Assembly: GCF_000379105.1 (NCBI RefSeq) | Contig: NZ_KB900609.1 | Coordinates: forward strand, 2,592,365-2,656,364 | Direction: 5' to 3' | Source of the DNA: Methylobacterium sp. WSM2598 | GTDB taxonomy: Bacteria; Pseudomonadota; Alphaproteobacteria; Rhizobiales; Beijerinckiaceae | DNA: 64,000 nucleotides | Shown here: piece by piece, positions 10,062-21,514 of the stretch | Layout: the number at the start of each line of letters is the position of its first letter | How positions within the stretch are numbered: position 1 is the first letter of the stretch | Translations under genes and position numbers: made by a program | Notes under the pieces: generated by a model | The model's database searches: none | What the model was told of the DNA's origin: nothing | Seen by the model: only the letters and a program-made list of their open reading frames with translations

Positions 10062-12571
10062 GCGCCGCGGCCTCGCTCGCCGCCGCCCCGGATCCCGACG
10101 CGGAGCGGGCGGAGCGGCGCGCGCGCTGGAGCGCCGGCTACCGGCCGCTCCCGGGCGTGCCCGACGAGCTGATCGGCCCGGACGGGACGCCCCGCCGGGC
10201 CTGGGACGGCTTCCTCGACCGGCTCTCCGCCCTGGCCGAGGAGGAGATCGCCGCCCGGCTCGCCGCCGCCGAGCGGCACATCCACAACACCGGCATCGCC
10301 TACCGGGTCTACGGGGAGGCGGCGGAGCGCGACTGGCCCCTCGGCGTGCTGCCGCTGCTGATCGAGGGCGACGAGTGGGCGGAGATCGCCGCGGGCGTCG
10401 CCCAGCGCGCGAGCCTGCTGGAGACGATCCTCGCCGACCTCTACGGCGAGGCCCACCTCGTCGCGGCGGGCCTGATCCCGGCCGCGGCGGTGGCGGGCAG
10501 CCCCGAATTCCTGCGCCCCCTGCACGGGGTGCGCCAGCCCGGCCACGGGCGCCAGCTCCACCTCTACGCCGCCGACCTCTCGCGCGGGCCGGACGGGCGC
10601 TGGCGCGTGCTCGCCGACCGCACCCAGGCCCCCTCCGGCGTCGGCTACGCGCTGGAGAACCGGATGGTGCTCGCCCGCGCCCTGCCGGAGGTGCACGGGG
10701 CCCTCGACGTCGAGCGCCTCGCGCCGTTCTTCCAGGCCTTCCGGGACGGGCTCGCCGCCGCCGCCGAGCGGGTCGAGCCCCGCATCGGCCTGCTCACCTC
10801 CGGCCCCTACGGCGACACCTACGTCGAGCAGGCGGTGCTCGCCCGCTACCTCGGCCTCGCCCTCGTCGAGGGCGACGACCTGCTGGTCCAGGACGGCCGG
10901 CTCTACGTGCGCACGGTGGCGGGCCTCAAGCGCGCCGACGTGCTCTGGCGCCGGGTCGACGGCGACTACGTCGATCCCCTCACCCTCGAGCCGGATTCCC
11001 GGCTCGGCGTGCCGGGCCTCGTCGAGGCGGTGAAGGCCGGCGCCTGCGTGATCGGCAACATGCCGGGGGCGGGGCTGGTCGAGGGCGGCTGGCTCGCCGC
11101 CTACCTGCCGCGGCTCGCCGAGCACCTGTTCGGGCAGCCCCTGCGCCTGCCGGGCCTCGCGACCTGGTGGTGCGGCGACCGCGCCCAGCGCGAGGCGGTG
11201 CTGGAGCGGGTCGAGACCCTGACCCTGCGCCCCGCCGCGGCGCCGGCCCAGGGCGCCTTCACCACGAGGGCCTTCGGCGCCCGCGACCCCGAGGAGACCG
11301 CCCGCCTCCTCGCCGTCCTGCGCGACCGCCCCGGCGACCTCGTGGCCCAGGAGCCGGTCCAGCTCTCGACCGCCCCGGTCTGGGACGGGGACGGGCTGGT
11401 GCCGCGGCCCTTCGTGCTGCGGGTCTTCGCCGCGGCGACGCCGGGGGGCTGGCAGGTGATGCCGGGAGGGTTCTGCCGCATCTCGGCCCAGGCGGACGTG
11501 CAGCCGCTCGCCATGGGGGCGGGGGTGCGCGCCGCCGACGTCTGGGTGCTGGGCGGCAGCGACGGCGATCCCGCCGCGGCCCTGCCGCGCCTGGAGCAGC
11601 CCTCGGTGCGCCGGGTGCAGGGCCTGCTGCCGAGCCGGGCGGCCGACAACCTGTTCTGGTTTGGCCGCTACCTGGAGCGGGCCGAGGCGATGCTGCGCCT
11701 CACCTCCTGCCTGCTCAGCGGGGCGGGCGGGCTCGCGCGCAGCGAGGCGGATCTCGGCACGCACGCGCGGCTGCGCAACCTCCTGCACAGCTGGGGGGCG
11801 GTGCCGACGACGCTCGGACCCGCGGCCGCCCTCGCCGCCCACGCGCTCTCGGGCCGCGAGGCCTGGGGCTCGGCCCGCGCCCACGTCGCGGCGGCGCGGC
11901 GCAACGCCGCCTCCCTGCGCGAGCGGCTCTCCCTCGAGACCTGGCGGGCGCTCAGCGCCCTGCACGACCTGCTGGAGCGGCCGCAATCCGTTCCCGGCTC
12001 GGAGGCGGCGTGGCTCGACCGCGCGGAGCGGGCGCTCGAACTCGCCGCCGCGCTGGCGGGGCTCGCGCAGGAGAACATGAACCGGGCCGGCGGCTGGCCC
12101 TTCGTCGACATGGGCCGGCGGATCGAGCGGGCGATCAACACCTGCCGCTTCGCCGAGATCTTCGCGGCGGACGAGGCCAGCGGCGACGACCTCGCCACGC
12201 TGCTGCAGCTCGTCGATTCCCGCATCTCCTACGGGGCGCGCTACCTGCTCGGCGTGGCCCTGGCGCCGGTGCGCGACTTGGTGCTGCTCGACCCCTTCAA
12301 CCCGCGCTCGGTGGCCTTCCAGGTCGAGCGGCTCGCCGAGCACCTCGACGGGCTGCCGGCCCTGCGCCAGGACGGGCTGCCCGAGCCGCCGACCCGGATG
12401 GTGCTCCGGCTCGCGGGCGAGATCGCCAGCGCCGAGGCCGCCGCCCTCTCCCCCGCCGTGGCGCAGGACTGGGAGGCGCGCCTCTGGGCCATCGCCGAGG
12501 CGGCGGCGGCGCGCTACTTCCCGGGGGGCTCCGACGCCGCCCGCCCCGAGCGACTGGTGGCCCTCGCGTGA
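10058..12571 (+). CDS. Circularly permuted ATP-grasp / alpha-E domain fusion protein
   Basis: An 837-residue protein whose ATG overlaps the previous stop (ATGA). The first ~480 residues are a circularly permuted ATP-grasp (DUF404/DUF407, COG2308), with blocks [34 protein letters not shown] and [19 protein letters not shown]. The remainder, from about [18 protein letters not shown], is the alpha-helical alpha-E domain (DUF403, COG2307), which is a separate gene in many genomes. The ATP-grasp would activate a carboxylate for amide-bond formation, and alpha-E is of unknown function but almost always accompanies it. It sits between two transglutaminase-like genes and is presumably part of the same peptide-modifying pathway. 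Confidence 0.92.
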   Translation: MSAAASLAAAPDPDAERAERRARWSAGYRPLPGVPDELIGPDGTPRRAWDGFLDRLSALAEEEIAARLAAAERHIHNTGIAYRVYGEAAERDWPLGVLPLLIEGDEWAEIAAGVAQRASLLETILADLYGEAHLVAAGLIPAAAVAGSPEFLRPLHGVRQPGHGRQLHLYAADLSRGPDGRWRVLADRTQAPSGVGYALENRMVLARALPEVHGALDVERLAPFFQAFRDGLAAAAERVEPRIGLLTSGPYGDTYVEQAVLARYLGLALVEGDDLLVQDGRLYVRTVAGLKRADVLWRRVDGDYVDPLTLEPDSRLGVPGLVEAVKAGACVIGNMPGAGLVEGGWLAAYLPRLAEHLFGQPLRLPGLATWWCGDRAQREAVLERVETLTLRPAAAPAQGAFTTRAFGARDPEETARLLAVLRDRPGDLVAQEPVQLSTAPVWDGDGLVPRPFVLRVFAAATPGGWQVMPGGFCRISAQADVQPLAMGAGVRAADVWVLGGSDGDPAAALPRLEQPSVRRVQGLLPSRAADNLFWFGRYLERAEAMLRLTSCLLSGAGGLARSEADLGTHARLRNLLHSWGAVPTTLGPAAALAAHALSGREAWGSARAHVAAARRNAASLRERLSLETWRALSALHDLLERPQSVPGSEAAWLDRAERALELAAALAGLAQENMNRAGGWPFVDMGRRIERAINTCRFAEIFAADEASGDDLATLLQLVDSRISYGARYLLGVALAPVRDLVLLDPFNPRSVAFQVERLAEHLDGLPALRQDGLPEPPTRMVLRLAGEIASAEAAALSPAVAQDWEARLWAIAEAAAARYFPGGSDAARPERLVALA

Positions 12572-13467
12572 TCTACCTCCTGCGCCACGTCACCTCCTAC
12601 GCCTACCGGGACGCGGTGACCCACGCGCGCTGCGTCCTGCGCCTGACGCCGGCCACCGGCGAGGGGCAGCGCGTGCTCTCGCACCAGATCACGATCCAGC
12701 CGCACTCCCACCGGCGCGCGACCGGGGCCGACTTCTTCGGCAACGCGACCACGACGCTCACCGTGGAGACGCCGCACCGGGCCTTCCGGATCGAGGCGCT
12801 GTCGCGCATCGACGTCGACCGGTCGGAACTGCCCGACCTCGCCTCGGGCCTCGCCTGGGAGGAGGTGCGCGAGCGGGTCCTGGCGCATCCGAGCCTCGCG
12901 CCGCATTCCCCGGTGCACTTCGCCGGCCCGAGCCGGCGGGTGCCGCTCGCGGCCGAGGTGACGGCCTATGCCCGGGCGAGCTTCCCGCCGGGGGGCGGCC
13001 TCTACGCGGGGGCGGTCGACCTGATGCGGCGCATCCACGCGGACTTCACCTTCGACGCCGGGGCCACCGACGTGGCGACCCCGGTGGCGCAGGCCTTCGC
13101 GGGCCGCAGGGGCGTCTGCCAGGACTTCGCCCACATCATGATCGCGGGGCTGCGCGGGCTCGGCCTGCCGGCGGCCTATGTCAGCGGCTACCTGCGTACC
13201 CGCCCGCCCCCGGGCATGAAGCGCCTCGAAGGGGCGGATGCGAGCCACGCCTGGGTCTCGGTCTGGTGCGGCGACGGCTGGCACGGCCTCGACCCGACCA
13301 ACGCGGTCGCGGTCGAGGACGACCACATCGTGCTGGCGACGGGGCGCGACTACGCCGACGTCGCCCCGGTCGCCGGAATCATCGCCGGGTCGGGGTCGCA
13401 GCGCCTGACGGTCGCCGTCGACGTGGTGCCGGAGGAGGAGGCGCGGGACCTCGCGGCCGGGGCCTAG
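12568..13467 (+). CDS. Transglutaminase-like cysteine peptidase/amidase family protein
   Basis: A 299-residue protein starting at GTG, which overlaps the preceding stop as GTGA. It has an N-terminal beta domain (LLRHVTSYAYRDAVTHARC) and a transglutaminase core with Cys184 in GVCQDFAH, His228 in SHAWVSVW and Asp242 in GLDPTN. It resembles the first 260 residues of the DUF2126 protein two genes upstream, and both belong to COG1305. Such enzymes usually hydrolyse or transfer amide bonds. It is the last gene of the three-gene unit, and its TAG stop lies within the terminal CTAG of a repeat that fills the gap to the next gene. Confidence 0.92.
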   Translation: MIYLLRHVTSYAYRDAVTHARCVLRLTPATGEGQRVLSHQITIQPHSHRRATGADFFGNATTTLTVETPHRAFRIEALSRIDVDRSELPDLASGLAWEEVRERVLAHPSLAPHSPVHFAGPSRRVPLAAEVTAYARASFPPGGGLYAGAVDLMRRIHADFTFDAGATDVATPVAQAFAGRRGVCQDFAHIMIAGLRGLGLPAAYVSGYLRTRPPPGMKRLEGADASHAWVSVWCGDGWHGLDPTNAVAVEDDHIVLATGRDYADVAPVAGIIAGSGSQRLTVAVDVVPEEEARDLAAGA

Positions 13468-13569
13468 AGCAGCACCCGATCACGTTGCAACCGGGTGCCG
13501 CTCTCGATCTTTGATCTTGCCGCATTGTCTGCGACGAACCGGCATCCACTTCGTCGGAAATCGCTCTAG
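13464..13569. repeat. Intergenic repeat with CTAGAGC / GCTCTAG ends, supplying a stop codon
   Basis: A 106-base element fills the whole gap between two convergent genes. It is bounded by CTAGAGC (13464-13470) and GCTCTAG (13563-13569). Inside are a hairpin CACCCG(atcacgttgcaac)CGGGTG and an unusually AT-rich run around 13505-13535. I recall similar CTAGAGC-bounded intergenic repeats from Rhizobiales genomes, but no second copy is visible in this window. The TAG of the left end (13465-13467) is the stop codon of the transglutaminase gene, and the right end stops four bases before the neighbouring gene's stop. Confidence 0.65.
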
Positions 13570-13572
13570 CGC

Positions 13573-13764
13573 TCAGAACTTGAACACGGACTTCGCCGCC
13601 TCCTGCGAGGCCTGCCGGTGCCGGCGGGCCTCCTCCAGCCGGGCGATCTCCGCCCGCAGGAGCGCGATGCGGGCGTCGAGGTCGCCGAGCGAGAGGGCCG
13701 TGAGGTCCTGGCCGAGCACGTGGGTGGAGGTCTGGGGCCGCGGGCGGTCGTCGTCGGTGAGCAT
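13573..13764 (-). CDS. DUF1192 family small protein
   Basis: A 63-residue protein typical of DUF1192, a short alphaproteobacterial family of unknown function. The core is LGQDLTALSLGDLDARIALL followed by a short coiled coil (RAEIARLEEARRHRQAS) and a C-terminus ending SVFKF. The start is the ATG giving MLTDDDRPRPQTS. The in-frame extension upstream is a low-complexity Arg/Pro/Ala stretch derived from tandem repeats and unlikely to be coding. It is convergent with the transglutaminase gene and divergent from rpmH. Confidence 0.87.
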   Translation of the reverse strand: MLTDDDRPRPQTSTHVLGQDLTALSLGDLDARIALLRAEIARLEEARRHRQASQEAAKSVFKF

Positions 13765-14102
13765 GCGGGGTCTCCTTGGGGCGGGCGCCGGCCTTCTGGG
13801 CGCGGGCGCCGGTCTTCTGGGCGCGGGCGCGTCTCTCCCTGCGCGGGCGCGTCCCGGGCCGCAAGCATGTCCGGCAAGCATGTCCGGCTTGGCCCGCCGC
13901 CGGAACCCCTCCGGGCCCGGAGACCCGGGCCGCACCTGTCCCAACGCGATTGACTCGCCCCGGCCATTCCGCCATACAGCGCCGGACGCGAGGCCGCCGC
14001 CCGACGAGGGCGGGCGCTCGCCATTCGTCTGAACAGTTCAGTCATCCACGAGGGCTGCGGCGGTGTCGCACATCGTCGGCCCCGGCCTTCTGAGGCATCG
14101 CC
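13765..14102. other. 338-base divergent intergenic region with tandem repeats, upstream of rpmH
   Basis: No gene is seen. It contains imperfect ~21-base tandem units built on GGGCGCGGGCGCCGGTCTTCT (about 13780-13835), two exact 13-base copies of GCAAGCATGTCCG (13861-13873 and 13874-13886), a promoter candidate and the palindrome TGAACAGTTCA (14030-14040). It must carry the start signals for both DUF1192 and rpmH. Confidence 0.7.
13950..13978 (+). promoter_or_regulatory. Candidate sigma-70-type promoter for rpmH-rnpA-yidC
   Basis: TTGACT (13950-13955) is followed after 17 bases by CATACA (13973-13978), about 125 bases before the rpmH start. The -35 match is good and the -10 weak. A dyad, TGAACAGTTCA, lies downstream at 14030. 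The position suits a ribosomal-protein promoter, but only the spacing and -35 support it. Confidence 0.4.
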
Positions 14103-14237
14103 GTGAAGAGAACGTATCAACCCTCCAAGCTCGTGCGCAAGCGCCGTCACGGCTTCCGCGCGCGGATGGCCACGGTCGGCGGCCGCAAGGTCATCGCCGC
14201 CCGCCGCGCCCGCGGCCGCAAGCGCCTGTCGGCGTAA
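14103..14237 (+). CDS. rpmH: 50S ribosomal protein L34
   Basis: A 44-residue, strongly basic protein read from a GTG start. It begins (M)[19 protein letters not shown] and ends GRKRLSA, a textbook L34 with the invariant KRTYQPS start and the [10 protein letters not shown] block. It is part of the large ribosomal subunit. It stands directly before rnpA, as in most bacteria. It is easily missed because of its size and GTG start. Confidence 0.97.
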   Translation: MKRTYQPSKLVRKRRHGFRARMATVGGRKVIAARRARGRKRLSA

Positions 14238-14287
14238 GCGGTCCGGCCAGGCCTCGGCCCAGGCCCTCGGCCAAGGCCCTCAGCCGC

Positions 14288-14704
14288 ATGGGCGCCGGCA
14301 GGCCGCCGATCGGGCGGATCACGCGGCGCCCCGACTACCTGGCGGCGGCCACGGGCCGCCGTTTCCACACCGGGCGCATGACCGCGCAGGGGCGCCCGCG
14401 GCGGGCGGAGGAGCCCGCCACCGGGTTGCGGTTCGGCTTCACGGTCACCAAGAAGACCGGCCACGCCACCGAGCGCAACCGCATCCGGCGCCGCCTGAAG
14501 GCCGCCGCGGCCGAGATCGGACCGGAGCACGCGGAGCGGGCCCTCGACCTGGTGCTGATCGGCCGGCGCGAGGCCCTGGGCGCGCCTTTCGAGGTTCTGG
14601 TCGACGACATCCGGCGGGCGCTCGCCACCGTGACGAAGCCGAAGCCGGCGGGACAGCCGGGCCGGCCCCGCCGCGAGGCCGCGCCGCCCGAACCACAACC
14701 GTGA
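14288..14704 (+). CDS. rnpA: Ribonuclease P protein component
   Basis: A 138-residue basic protein that partners the RNase P RNA in maturing the 5' ends of tRNAs. Family markers are LRFGFTVTKKTGHATERNRI, which contains the RNR-type motif of the RNA-binding cleft, and LVLIGRREA in the C-terminal strand. The ATG giving MGAGRPPIGRITRRPDYLAA is the likely start; sequence further upstream in frame overlaps rpmH and is not family-like. The tail is extended and rich in Pro and Arg. It lies 50 bases after rpmH. yidD, often found between rnpA and yidC, is absent here. Confidence 0.95.
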   Translation: MGAGRPPIGRITRRPDYLAAATGRRFHTGRMTAQGRPRRAEEPATGLRFGFTVTKKTGHATERNRIRRRLKAAAAEIGPEHAERALDLVLIGRREALGAPFEVLVDDIRRALATVTKPKPAGQPGRPRREAAPPEPQP

Positions 14705-14812
14705 GGCGATACCGGGTCGCCCGGCCTCGCCTCTTGCAGAAGAATCCGGGCCGGACGCCGCCTGACGCGCGCCCGGCCTCGTGCATGAGGCGGCAGCCGT
14801 CGCGGGACCTTC

Positions 14813-16687
14813 ATGGGTAACGACAAGACCAACATGATCATCGCCATCGCGCTGTCGCTGGCGGTGCTCCTCGGCTGGAACTACTTCGTGACGGCGCCGC
14901 AGGTCGAGCGCCAGCGCCAGCAGCAGGCGGCCCAGGTCAACCCTTCGCAGGGCGTCAACCCTTCGCAGGGCGTCAATCCCTCGCAGGGCGTCAACGCCTC
15001 CCCGAGCCCGAAGGAGGGCGGCCCCTCCGCCCCCGTGCCCGGCACGCTCCCGGGCGCCGCCGGCGGCAGCCCGCAGGCGGCGCTCGCCCGCGACGAGGCG
15101 CTCGCCCGCGCCCCGCGGGTGCGCATCGACACGGAGGCCCTGCGGGGCTCGGTCGCGCTCAAGGGCGGGCGCATCGACGACGTCGCCCTCAAGGGCTACC
15201 ACGAGACGGTCGACCCGAAGAGCCCGGAGATCGTGCTGCTCTCGCCGGCGGGCTCGGCCAATCCCTACTACGCCGAGTTCGGCTGGGTCGGCCAGAATGC
15301 CGGGCCGCTGCCGGGCAGCGACACGGTCTGGACCGCGGACGGCGACGTGCTGACCGCGAAGAAGCCCCTGGTCCTGACCTTCGACAACGGCGCCGGCCTG
15401 GTGTTCCGCCGGACCCTCTCGGTCGACGACAAGTACATGTTCACGATCGAGGATTCGGTCGAGAACAAGGGCCCGAACCCGGTCACGCTCTACCCCTACG
15501 GGCTGGTCTCGCGCTGGGGCAAGCCGCACACCCAGGGCTACTACGTGCTCCACGAGGGCATGATCGGCGTGGTCGGCGACAAGGGCCTCCAGGAATACAC
15601 CTACGACAAGATGGCCAAGGAGAACCCGCTCGGCGCCCCCGGCACCCGCGGCGTGTCCTGGCCCGGCGCCACCGGCGGCTTCCTCGGCATCACCGACAAG
15701 TACTGGGCGGCGGCGACGATCCCCGACCAGCAGGCGCCCTATACCGGCAGCTTCACCGAGCGCGACGAGGGCGCGACCAAGGTCTACCAGGCAAGCAGCC
15801 TCGGCGAGGCCAGGGCGGTCGCGCCCGGCGCCTCCGTGCAGGCGAGCCAGCGCCTCTTCGCCGGCGCCAAGGAGGTCTCGACCGTCGACGCCTACCGCGA
15901 GAAGCTGAACATCAAGCAATTCGATCTCCTGATCGACTGGGGCTGGTTCTACTTCATCACCAAGCCGATGTTCAAAGCCCTGGACCTGTTCTACAAGCTC
16001 TTCGGCAATTTCGGCGTCTCGATCCTGGTAGTGACGCTGATCCTGAAGCTGTTCTTCCTGCCGATCGCCAATCGCTCCTACGTCTCGATGGCCAAGATGA
16101 AGGCCGTCCAGCCGGAGATGACCGCGATCCGCGAGCGCTACGCCGACGACAAGGTGAAGCAGCAGCAGGCGATGATGGAGCTGTACAAGAAGGAGAAGAT
16201 CAATCCGGTGGCGGGCTGCTGGCCGGTGCTGATCCAGATCCCCGTCTTCTTCTCGCTCTACAAGGTGCTGTTCGTCACGATCGAGATGCGGCACGCGCCG
16301 TTCTTCGGCTGGATCCGCGACCTCGCCGCCCCGGATCCGACCTCGATCGTCAACCTGTTCGGCCTCCTGCCCTTCACGCCGCCGGACCTGCTCCATCTCG
16401 GCGTCTGGCCCATCGTCATGGGCATCACGATGTTCCTGCAGATGAAGATGAACCCGGCCCCGCCCGATCCGGTGCAGGCCCAGGTCTTCACCTTCATGCC
16501 GATCATCTTCACCTTCATGCTGGGCTCGTTCCCGGCCGGGCTGGTGATCTACTGGGCGTGGAACAACCTGCTGTCGATCCTGCAGCAATACTGGATCATG
16601 CGGCGCAACGGGGTGAAGGTGGAGCTGTGGGACAACCTGCGCTCGACGTTCCAGCGCCGCACCCAGGTGAAGACGGCCAAGGGCTGA
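14813..16687 (+). CDS. yidC: Membrane protein insertase YidC
   Basis: A 624-residue inner-membrane insertase/chaperone. It has an N-terminal membrane segment ([19 protein letters not shown]), a periplasmic linker and the large beta-sandwich domain. The conserved C-terminal membrane region runs from about [18 protein letters not shown] onward and includes the cytoplasmic hairpin [20 protein letters not shown]. The C-terminus is basic. The linker contains a three-unit tandem repeat. The last base of its stop codon is the first base of engB's ATG, so the two genes are coupled. Confidence 0.97.
   Translation: MGNDKTNMIIAIALSLAVLLGWNYFVTAPQVERQRQQQAAQVNPSQGVNPSQGVNPSQGVNASPSPKEGGPSAPVPGTLPGAAGGSPQAALARDEALARAPRVRIDTEALRGSVALKGGRIDDVALKGYHETVDPKSPEIVLLSPAGSANPYYAEFGWVGQNAGPLPGSDTVWTADGDVLTAKKPLVLTFDNGAGLVFRRTLSVDDKYMFTIEDSVENKGPNPVTLYPYGLVSRWGKPHTQGYYVLHEGMIGVVGDKGLQEYTYDKMAKENPLGAPGTRGVSWPGATGGFLGITDKYWAAATIPDQQAPYTGSFTERDEGATKVYQASSLGEARAVAPGASVQASQRLFAGAKEVSTVDAYREKLNIKQFDLLIDWGWFYFITKPMFKALDLFYKLFGNFGVSILVVTLILKLFFLPIANRSYVSMAKMKAVQPEMTAIRERYADDKVKQQQAMMELYKKEKINPVAGCWPVLIQIPVFFSLYKVLFVTIEMRHAPFFGWIRDLAAPDPTSIVNLFGLLPFTPPDLLHLGVWPIVMGITMFLQMKMNPAPPDPVQAQVFTFMPIIFTFMLGSFPAGLVIYWAWNNLLSILQQYWIMRRNGVKVELWDNLRSTFQRRTQVKTAKG
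14936..14989 (+). repeat. 18-base tandem repeat inside yidC
   Basis: Three consecutive copies of an 18-base unit (GTCAACCCTTCGCAGGGC and close variants) encode three VNPSQG units and are followed by a partial fourth (VNAS). It lies in the flexible periplasmic linker just after the first membrane helix, where length changes should be tolerated. Units 1 and 2 are identical, which suggests recent slippage. Confidence 0.9.
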
Positions 16688-17337
16688 TGGCGGGGCCGGA
16701 CGAGGCCGACGCGGCCCTGATCGAGGCGGGGCGCCTGCTCTTCGCGGGCCCCGCCGACTTCGCCACCGCGTCCGACACGCTGGCGGGTCTGCCGCCCATG
16801 CGCGGCCTGGAGATCGCCTTCGCGGGCCGCTCGAATGTCGGCAAGTCGAGCCTCATCAACGCGCTCACCGGCCGCAACACGCTGGCGCGCACCTCGCACA
16901 CGCCGGGGCGCACGCAGCAGCTCAACTTCTTCGACCTCGGCGGCAAGCTCACGCTGGTCGACATGCCGGGCTACGGCTACGCCGCGGTGTCGAAGGCCAA
17001 GGTCGCCTCCTGGACCGAGCTGATCCACGCCTACCTGCAGGGCCGGGCGAACCTCGCCCGGGTCTACGTGCTGATCGACGCCCGCCACGGCATCAAGCCG
17101 AACGACGGCGAGGTGCTGGACGAGCTCGACGCGGCCGCCGTCTCCTACCAGGTGGTGCTGACGAAGGGCGACGACCTCAAGAAGGGCGAGGTGGCGTCCC
17201 GGCTCGACGCCACCGCGGCCGCCCTCGCCCGCCGGCCGGCGGCCTATCCGGAGATCATCCTGACCTCGAGCCGCACGGGCGAGGGCATCCCGGCCCTGCG
17301 GGCCAGCGTGGCGCGGCTCCTCGCCGAGCGCGGCTGA
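16687..17337 (+). CDS. engB: Ribosome-biogenesis GTP-binding protein EngB (YsxC/YihA)
   Basis: A 216-residue GTPase needed for late assembly of the 50S subunit. The P-loop GRSNVGKS is at 47-54, followed by the switch region [11 protein letters not shown], the G3 motif DMPGYGYA and the G4 motif TKGD. The ATG overlaps the yidC stop (TGATG), and its own stop overlaps the next ATG in the same way. Its place after yidC is the usual alphaproteobacterial order. Confidence 0.96.
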   Translation: MAGPDEADAALIEAGRLLFAGPADFATASDTLAGLPPMRGLEIAFAGRSNVGKSSLINALTGRNTLARTSHTPGRTQQLNFFDLGGKLTLVDMPGYGYAAVSKAKVASWTELIHAYLQGRANLARVYVLIDARHGIKPNDGEVLDELDAAAVSYQVVLTKGDDLKKGEVASRLDATAAALARRPAAYPEIILTSSRTGEGIPALRASVARLLAERG

Positions 17338-17741
17338 TGCCCCGCCCCGAGCGCATCCTGTTCGCGCTCGGCGCGCTCGCGGGCCTGCTCGGCGTCGCCG
17401 CCTCCGCGGCGGCCGCCCACCTGACCGGCGGCACGCTCGCGACCGCCGCGCAGTTCCTGCTCGTCCACGCGGGCCCGGTGCTGGCGCTGGCCGGCCTCAG
17501 CGGGAGCGGCCGCCTGCGCCCGGGCCTCGCCCGGCCCGCCGCCGCCTGCCTCGTCCTCGGCCTCGTCCTGTTCAGCGGCGACCTGTCCGCGCGGGCGCTG
17601 GCGGGCCATCCGCTCTTCCCGATGGCGGCGCCGACCGGCGGCCTCGTCCTGATGCTCGGCTGGGCGCTCGCCGCCCTCGCGGGCCTGCTGCGGGTCAGCG
17701 CACCTGCAGGAACGTCACCGCCGCCGCCTGCTCGCGGGTGA
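17337..17741 (+). CDS. DUF423 family small membrane protein
   Basis: A 134-residue hydrophobic protein with four predicted membrane helices. It matches the DUF423 pattern: an N-terminal ALGALAGLLGVAASAAAAH, the central FLLVHAGPVLALAGL, LFSGDLSARALAG, and PTGGLVLMLGWALAAL near the end. The function is unknown. It is coupled to engB by a TGATG overlap. Its last 47 bases overlap the end of the convergent phosphatase gene. Confidence 0.87.
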   Translation: MPRPERILFALGALAGLLGVAASAAAAHLTGGTLATAAQFLLVHAGPVLALAGLSGSGRLRPGLARPAAACLVLGLVLFSGDLSARALAGHPLFPMAAPTGGLVLMLGWALAALAGLLRVSAPAGTSPPPPARG

Positions 17742-18360
17742 ACACCCCGGCGGTGAGCGGCCCGCCGAACACCGCCCCGGTGTCGAGGTTGGTGCGATGG
17801 CGCCGCGCGTCCGGATGGCCGCTGCGCAGGGGCGTGTGGCCGTGCACCACGTGCTTGCCGAAATCGTAATCGGCCGACAGGAAGGGCTCGCGGATCCACA
17901 GCCGCTGCTCCGGATCCGGGTCGGGGGCGGGCCGGCCGGGCCGGAACCCCGCATGGACGTACCAGCGCCGCGCATCCTCGTGCAGCGTCGGCAGGGCGGC
18001 GATCCAGTCGAGGTCGCCCCGGGGCAGCTGGTCGACCCGCGCCACGCCGTAGGAGGCGAGCACGGCCCGGCCGCCGTTGAACAGCCAGAGCGGCTCGTCG
18101 GCGCCCGAGAGGGCGCCGAGCAGCATCGCCTCGTGATTGCCCTTCAGGCAGGTGACCTGGCCGGGCTCCCGCTCCTGGAGGGCGCGTAGGGTGGCGATGA
18201 CCCGGGCGCTGTCGGGCCCGCGGTCGACGTAGTCGCCGAGGCAGACGATGCGCCGCGGCCGCCCCGCCCGATGCACCTCGATCTCGGCGAGCAGCCGGTC
18301 GAGCTGGTCGGCGCAACCGTGGATGTCCCCGATCGCGTAGGTGAGCCCCTCGCCGTCCAT
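17695..18360 (-). CDS. PPP-family serine/threonine phosphatase-like metallophosphoesterase
   Basis: A 221-residue enzyme with all the metal-binding motifs of the PPP phosphatases: GDIHG (11-15), GDYVDRG (42-48), GNHE (74-77) and HGHTPLRSG near residue 175. It is of the short bacterial type (PrpA/ApaH-like), probably a protein phosphatase or diadenosine tetraphosphatase. The start is the ATG giving MDGEGLTYAIGDIHG. It lies downstream of clpB on the same strand but is separated from it by two hairpins, so it may be transcribed on its own. Its 3' end overlaps the DUF423 gene tail to tail. Confidence 0.93.
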   Translation of the reverse strand: MDGEGLTYAIGDIHGCADQLDRLLAEIEVHRAGRPRRIVCLGDYVDRGPDSARVIATLRALQEREPGQVTCLKGNHEAMLLGALSGADEPLWLFNGGRAVLASYGVARVDQLPRGDLDWIAALPTLHEDARRWYVHAGFRPGRPAPDPDPEQRLWIREPFLSADYDFGKHVVHGHTPLRSGHPDARRHRTNLDTGAVFGGPLTAGVFTREQAAAVTFLQVR

Positions 18361-18467
18361 CCGCGTTCCCTCGCAGGACCTCTCGCCCGGTCCGGGCCAT
18401 CATAGAGCAACCGGAACGCCGGCGGCACGATCCCGATCCGCGACCGCGGCGCGGCTCCCACGGCAGA

Positions 18468-18550
18468 GAGGGCCGGCCCCGCGCGGTGACCGGCCCTCGC
18501 CGTCGTCGCTCCGGCCCGTACCGGCGGTCACGAGACGTGACCGCCGGTAC
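18468..18550 (-). terminator. Twin hairpins downstream of clpB
   Basis: There are two inverted repeats between clpB and the phosphatase gene. One has 9-base arms GAGGGCCGG (18468-18476) and its complement (18490-18498). The other is a perfect 15-base pair of arms, GTACCGGCGGTCACG (18518-18532) and complement (18536-18550), with a three-base loop AGA. They probably end the clpB transcript. Neither has a T-run. Confidence 0.5.
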
Positions 18551-18639
18551 GGTGCTCGACCGGTCGCCGAGCCGCTGGCTTGGCTCGCGCATGCGAGAGG
18601 GTCGACGGCCCGATGCGTCCGCATCCCGGGCCGCCGGCA

Positions 18640-21276
<2,637 letters not shown>

Positions 21277-21394
21277 CTCGTCTCCCCTCCTCGTGCGCGA
21301 CCGCCCGCCCCACCGGGCGCGGACGGACCGACAGGCGCCCCCGCCGCTCCGGCGCGGGGCCCCCGGCGCTCGCAGCGAGCCGCCGGTGACCTGC

Positions 21395-21423
21395 ATGTGG
21401 TGTGACATATCGGTAACACAAGG
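21395..21423 (-). promoter_or_regulatory. Possible clpB promoter
   Basis: Read on the minus strand, CTTGTG (21418-21423) and CACATG (21395-21400) are 17 bases apart, in the only AT-richer patch of the gap between clpB and the divergent MOSC gene. CTTG-type -35 elements are typical of heat-shock sigma factors. The -10 match is poor, so this is only a candidate. Confidence 0.28.
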
Positions 21424-21514
21424 GGCGGCACGCCGCGGCGACGCCGATCCGTCATGCGCGCGGCGGGGGACGGGGCGGCTTGCTCCGCGGGCCTGGGCGG
21501 CGTAGCGCTGGGCC

